Shown: positions 2,967 to 5,896 of the stretch, one piece after another | Numbering within the stretch: the stretch's first letter is position 1 | Layout of the letters: every line of letters begins with the position of its first letter | Origin: DSQQ01 sp964443075 | GTDB taxonomy: Bacteria; Chloroflexota; Anaerolineae; 4572-78; J111 | DNA length: 5,896 nt | NCBI GenBank assembly: GCA_964443075.1 | Contig: CAYUCB010000443.1 | Span: 1 to 5,896 of the forward strand | Direction: 5' to 3' | Notes under the pieces: model-generated | The model's input: the letters and a program-made list of their open reading frames with translations, nothing else | What the model was told of the DNA's origin: nothing | Databases searched by the model: none | Program-made: the position numbers and the translations under genes

Positions 2967-5896
2967 TTACTTAAAAATCAGCGGCAAATAAACCGGCCAA
3001 ACTTTAAAGGTGGTGCGGGCCAGCAAAGGTAGAGGCGGGTTCAGGTTGTCAACCACGTAAACAGTATTTTCGATGGCGCTGGCGGTTTGGTAACTAATCA
3101 CTGCCCGGTATGTGAGGGTAAGCGGTGTATGGCGGGCCAGCGGCGTGGTCCAGGTAAAGCCGCGCGCCCCGGTGATTAACACGCCGCTGCCAGGCGAGTC
3201 AACCCCGATTAATTCCAGCATCGGCGGCAGGGTAGTAGCGGCGGTGACGGCCGGGTCAGCCACCAGGCCGGTGTTGTGCAGGGTCAGGGTGTAGGTTAAG
3301 ACATCGCCCCGCTTGACCCCTTGGGTGGGCGTAACGTTTAAAACCGAACTGTCCAGGTCGGGGAAGTTGACCCGCACCTCGGCCACCCGGTCAACCAAAA
3401 TATGATGCTCCGGGTAAGTCAGCCAGCTCACCTGGCTTATTTTTTGGCCCAACGGCAAACTTGTGGCGATGCGAGCGGTGTAGATGAACACCTTTTGTTC
3501 ATTACGGGCTAACGGCCCCTTCCAGACCAGATTTCCCCCTTGCAAAATCAAATCCGGTGAATAAGTGAGCGGCGTCAATTCGGCGGGAAAGGTGGCGGTA
3601 AAGGCCACCGTGGGCAGGTCAATCCAGCCGTCATTAGTTAAAATGGCGGTGTAGGTCACATCCGTCCCATCCAGCGAGGCCGACACGCTAGGGGCAACGG
3701 TTGAGCGGCCCAGCCAGCTTAACCAGCCTAACGAGCGCTGCAATAATCGCGCCCGCTCATTAGCCGTTAACAGTTCCGGGCCAAAAGCCAGAAAATGGGT
3801 GTGCCAGTTTTGCCCGCCGGGGCCGATGCCCGCGTGGGTCAGGCTGTTGGGCTGATTGGCCTGGCCGCGCGTGGCAATTTGGGCCGAAGCAGTGGGGGTC
3901 AGGGCGTCCGTATAATTGGTGTAGCCGGGCGGAAATGTGAGTGGATATGGCCCCAACCCGGCCCCCACCAGATTGCCACTCTGACCAGTTATCTGGGTGC
4001 TGCTAAAATCTTCGGTGTGGGCCAGCACGCCCAGGTAAGTTTGGGCAAAGGGGCTGGGTTTGTGTTCCGGCAGGTTATAAATGTAATCCTGACTGCTAAA
4101 GGTTAACCGCCCTCCGCCAGCCAGATAGGCCGCCAGCCGTTCTTCTTCGGCGGCGGTAAGCGGCTGATACCAGTCATAAGCGGTGTACCAGAGGGTCATC
4201 GGGTAGAGTTGCAGCGTTTCCAGCGGCGGGCTGGGCGGGTCGGCCCCGGCCCAGGCTTTGGGCACTTGCCAGTAATCGTAAGGAATTTGATTGGCTTCTA
4301 GCGCGGCTTTGTATTCGGCGGCAAAGCTGTACCAGCGGTCGTCGTCAACCAGCAGCACCGGGGCCGGGCTTTGACTGGTGCGAGTGACCAGGTCGCTCAA
4401 TGCGGGCTGGTTGGTTGAACTGCCGGCCAGGGTGAAGGTGTCGGACAGATACCAGCGCTGGTTGACATTAATGCGCACGCCGATGGTAATGGTTTGCGAT
4501 TGGCAGGCGGGCAGGGTCAGGGCCGCCGGGGGCGGTTGAACCACCGGCCAGTTGTAAGGCGCACCAGGGCTGAGCGACAGCTTAAAGGTGTCGGGGTTAG
4601 CCCCGGTGTTGCGCACCCGCACCGTATGCGCAACTACCTGCCCAAAATTGCCGATGAGGGTGGCTTTCGGCGGAGTTAACTCCAGGCCGGCGGCCGCCGG
4701 GGCTTGTTCCAGCCAATTGATAGCCCGGTTCAAGGTTTGGCTGCGATCGGCCCGGCGGTTGATGGCCTCAAAGCCAAACGGCAGCAGCATGGCTCGATAC
4801 GGCACGCACAGGCCCACCTGCAACCCGGCCAGGTCAGACCCGCTGCCGTAGGTCAACAGCGGGCCGGCAAAATCGCTGTCGGTCAGGGCGATGACATCTG
4901 GGTTGAGCTGGTTATTGGCCCCATCGCCGCCGTTAAGCGTTAAAAACAACCCGGCCATGGGGCTATTGGCTACGCCGGTGACCGTTAAGACCGTCGAATT
5001 CTCCGCGACAAAAGCGGCTTTCAAATAGCGGTTAAAATAAGGGGCGGTGCCAAAAACCGAGCCGCCGCCATCGAAAAAAGCCACATCCTGCCCGCTGAGC
5101 AGTAATTTACCCCCCGCCTTTAAATAAGCGGCCAAATCCGCGTCGGCCCCGATGTAACCCGGTGAATCGAGCGGCGCGGACCAAAGGACGATGTCGTAGG
5201 CGGTGAGGGTGTTGGAAAGGGGTATCTGGCCGGGGGTGGTGATGCTCCAGAGGTCGTAGGGGTAAAAAAGGTCGGTGAGGGCTTGCTGGTAGTAGCCAAT
5301 TTCGCTTTCCTGGTACCAGCGGCCGCTGTCTACCAGCAAAATGCGCGGGGCGCGGTCGAGGGCAAAATTCTGGATGGTGGTCAGGTTATAGTAAAGGGCC
5401 ACATTAACCACCTGGGTGATACGATGGGCGGCGGCGATAGCGGTAACAGTGTAAACCCCCACCGGCAGGCTCAGGCTGTAAGCCCCGGCGGCGTTGGTAA
5501 CGGTACTGACCGGGGTATCGTTGACCAGAATCGTGGCGACCAGGGGTTGATTGGTAATTTTATCGCGTACCTGGCCGGTCAAAGTGCCGATTGGCAGGGG
5601 AGTCAGGCTAAAATTCTGCACGGTGGTTGCGCCGGTGATAATGTTCAGGCCCAGAGCCGAGGCCGGCTGGTAGCCAAAGGCCGACACGCTGACATCGTAG
5701 GTGTTGGCGGCCAACCCCTGGCGGTACGCGCCATCGGCTTGAGAGGTGGTATTGATAAAGGGGCCGCCGCCGCGCGGGGTCATGCGCAGGGTGGCGCTGC
5801 CAATGGGCACGCCGCTGCCGGCGCGAGTCACCAAGCCCTGCAAAATACCAAACGGCCCCACCGACATGACCGCGTTGTAGGCGTCAACCCGCCCCC
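2967..5896 (-). CDS. C-terminal part of a secreted multidomain S8 (subtilisin-like) peptidase (5' end outside window)
   Basis: The frame stays open from the TAA at 2967-2969 to the right edge. The ATG at 5867 is probably internal: the nine codons before it give GRVDAYNAV, the usual end of an S8 subtilase domain (G-x-G-x-V-D-A-x-x-A-V). Numbering from that Met, the visible 966 residues contain two carboxypeptidase-regulatory-like beta domains (7-88, 93-170), an amidotransferase-like module (176-390), an Ig/NEW3-like domain (about 394-500, with HTVRVRNTG), a second amidotransferase-like module (503-720), two DUF11-like domains (about 725-836 and 838-955, with LTYTLTLHNTG at 857-867) and the tail VYLPLIFK. 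The protein should be exported and held at or released from the cell surface; the signal peptide and catalytic Asp/His/Ser would lie beyond the window. Only one Cys in the 503-966 half and two before it are seen, typical of an extracellular protein. The S8 assignment rests on a short motif. The gene is followed after 63 bp by the toxin-antitoxin pair, with no terminator hairpin in between. Confidence 0.75.
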   Translation of the reverse strand, partial: GRVDAYNAVMSVGPFGILQGLVTRAGSGVPIGSATLRMTPRGGGPFINTTSQADGAYRQGLAANTYDVSVSAFGYQPASALGLNIITGATTVQNFSLTPLPIGTLTGQVRDKITNQPLVATILVNDTPVSTVTNAAGAYSLSLPVGVYTVTAIAAAHRITQVVNVALYYNLTTIQNFALDRAPRILLVDSGRWYQESEIGYYQQALTDLFYPYDLWSITTPGQIPLSNTLTAYDIVLWSAPLDSPGYIGADADLAAYLKAGGKLLLSGQDVAFFDGGGSVFGTAPYFNRYLKAAFVAENSTVLTVTGVANSPMAGLFLTLNGGDGANNQLNPDVIALTDSDFAGPLLTYGSGSDLAGLQVGLCVPYRAMLLPFGFEAINRRADRSQTLNRAINWLEQAPAAAGLELTPPKATLIGNFGQVVAHTVRVRNTGANPDTFKLSLSPGAPYNWPVVQPPPAALTLPACQSQTITIGVRINVNQRWYLSDTFTLAGSSTNQPALSDLVTRTSQSPAPVLLVDDDRWYSFAAEYKAALEANQIPYDYWQVPKAWAGADPPSPPLETLQLYPMTLWYTAYDWYQPLTAAEEERLAAYLAGGGRLTFSSQDYIYNLPEHKPSPFAQTYLGVLAHTEDFSSTQITGQSGNLVGAGLGPYPLTFPPGYTNYTDALTPTASAQIATRGQANQPNSLTHAGIGPGGQNWHTHFLAFGPELLTANERARLLQRSLGWLSWLGRSTVAPSVSASLDGTDVTYTAILTNDGWIDLPTVAFTATFPAELTPLTYSPDLILQGGNLVWKGPLARNEQKVFIYTARIATSLPLGQKISQVSWLTYPEHHILVDRVAEVRVNFPDLDSSVLNVTPTQGVKRGDVLTYTLTLHNTGLVADPAVTAATTLPPMLELIGVDSPGSGVLITGARGFTWTTPLARHTPLTLTYRAVISYQTASAIENTVYVVDNLNPPLPLLARTTFKVWPVYLPLIFK
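3708..4361 (-). repeat. Second amidotransferase-like module of the large exported protein
   Basis: Residues 503-720 repeat the plan of the first module: PVLLVDDDRWY (502-512 region), ALEANQIPYDYW (522-533), AAYLAGGGRLTFSSQD (579-594), then FLAFGPELL and LLQRSLGWL near the end. Shared positions include LLVDxxRWY, PYDxW, AAYLxxGGxL and SxQD, all in the same order and spacing, which points to an old internal duplication. The elbow SSQD again lacks Cys. The two modules are separated by an Ig-like domain. Confidence 0.6.
4698..5342 (-). repeat. First amidotransferase-like module of the large exported protein
   Basis: Residues 176-390 (numbered from the ATG at 5867) run from ILLVDSGRWY through ALTDLFYPYDLW, AAYLKAGGKLLLSGQD (246-261) and LLPFGFEAINRR to NRAINWLE (380-387). 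The order beta strand, helix, beta strand, then a Gly-Gly-x-Leu strand ending in an elbow is typical of class I glutamine amidotransferase-like or ThuA-like folds. The elbow reads SGQD, without the nucleophilic Cys, so catalysis of the usual kind is unlikely. It is one of two diverged copies in this protein. Confidence 0.6.
5358..5849 (-). other. Two carboxypeptidase-regulatory-like beta domains in the large exported protein
   Basis: Residues 7-88 and 93-170 each follow the pattern of such domains: G-x-(L/V)-x-G-x-V at the start (GILQGLVTRAGSG; GTLTGQVRDKITNQP), a central (T/A)xxxGAY (QADGAYRQGL; NAAGAYSLSLP) and a following YxVxxxAxxY/H segment (YDVSVSAFGY; YTVTAIAAAH). These transthyretin-like beta sandwiches commonly follow catalytic domains in secreted enzymes and are thought to serve as spacers or binding modules. 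Their position right after GRVDAYNAV supports reading the missing N-terminal part as a peptidase. Confidence 0.75.

Overview
The window looks like chromosomal DNA from a GC-rich, non-model bacterium, most likely Chloroflexota (Anaerolineae-like). This is an inference from three things: the C-terminal tail of the large surface protein (…VYLPLIFK, a tail I associate with exported proteins of that phylum), the SWIM-family protein, and the general composition. No rRNA, tRNA, CRISPR array or insertion sequence is visible.

Layout. Two genes run rightward. The first (1-1307) is the C-terminal part of a SWIM zinc-finger family protein whose beginning lies left of the window. After a 68-bp gap holding a striking near-perfect 40-bp palindrome comes a zinc-dependent phospholipase C-like gene (1376-2155). 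These converge, with only 18 bp between stop codons, on three leftward genes. The leftward genes, in transcription order, are a very large exported protein (2967-5896), a MNT-type nucleotidyltransferase (2619-2903) and a HepT-like HEPN protein (2174-2629). The last two overlap by 11 bp and form a toxin-antitoxin-type pair with its own good sigma70-like promoter in the 63-bp gap behind the large gene.

Two readings differ from a simple open-frame call. The large leftward gene does not start at the ATG at 5867. The frame stays open to the window edge, and the residues before that ATG (GRVDAYNAV) match the usual C-terminal end of a subtilisin-like S8 peptidase domain. The visible 966+ residues are therefore best read as the accessory C-terminal half of a secreted subtilase: two carboxypeptidase-regulatory-like beta domains, two copies of a glutamine-amidotransferase-like fold lacking the nucleophilic cysteine, an Ig-like domain between the copies, two DUF11-like domains and the YLPLI tail. 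Likewise the first gene is open to the left edge and its apparent ATG at 108 is internal.

The genes do not form one obvious pathway. The toxin-antitoxin pair is visibly more AT-rich than its neighbours, which suggests separate acquisition, and its HEPN protein has Gln where the usual catalytic His of the RX4-6HXY motif would be. I see no convincing new multi-gene defence or metabolic system. The points most worth following are the duplicated amidotransferase-like modules on a subtilase, the altered HEPN motif, the C-terminal tail, and the octamer-built palindrome.
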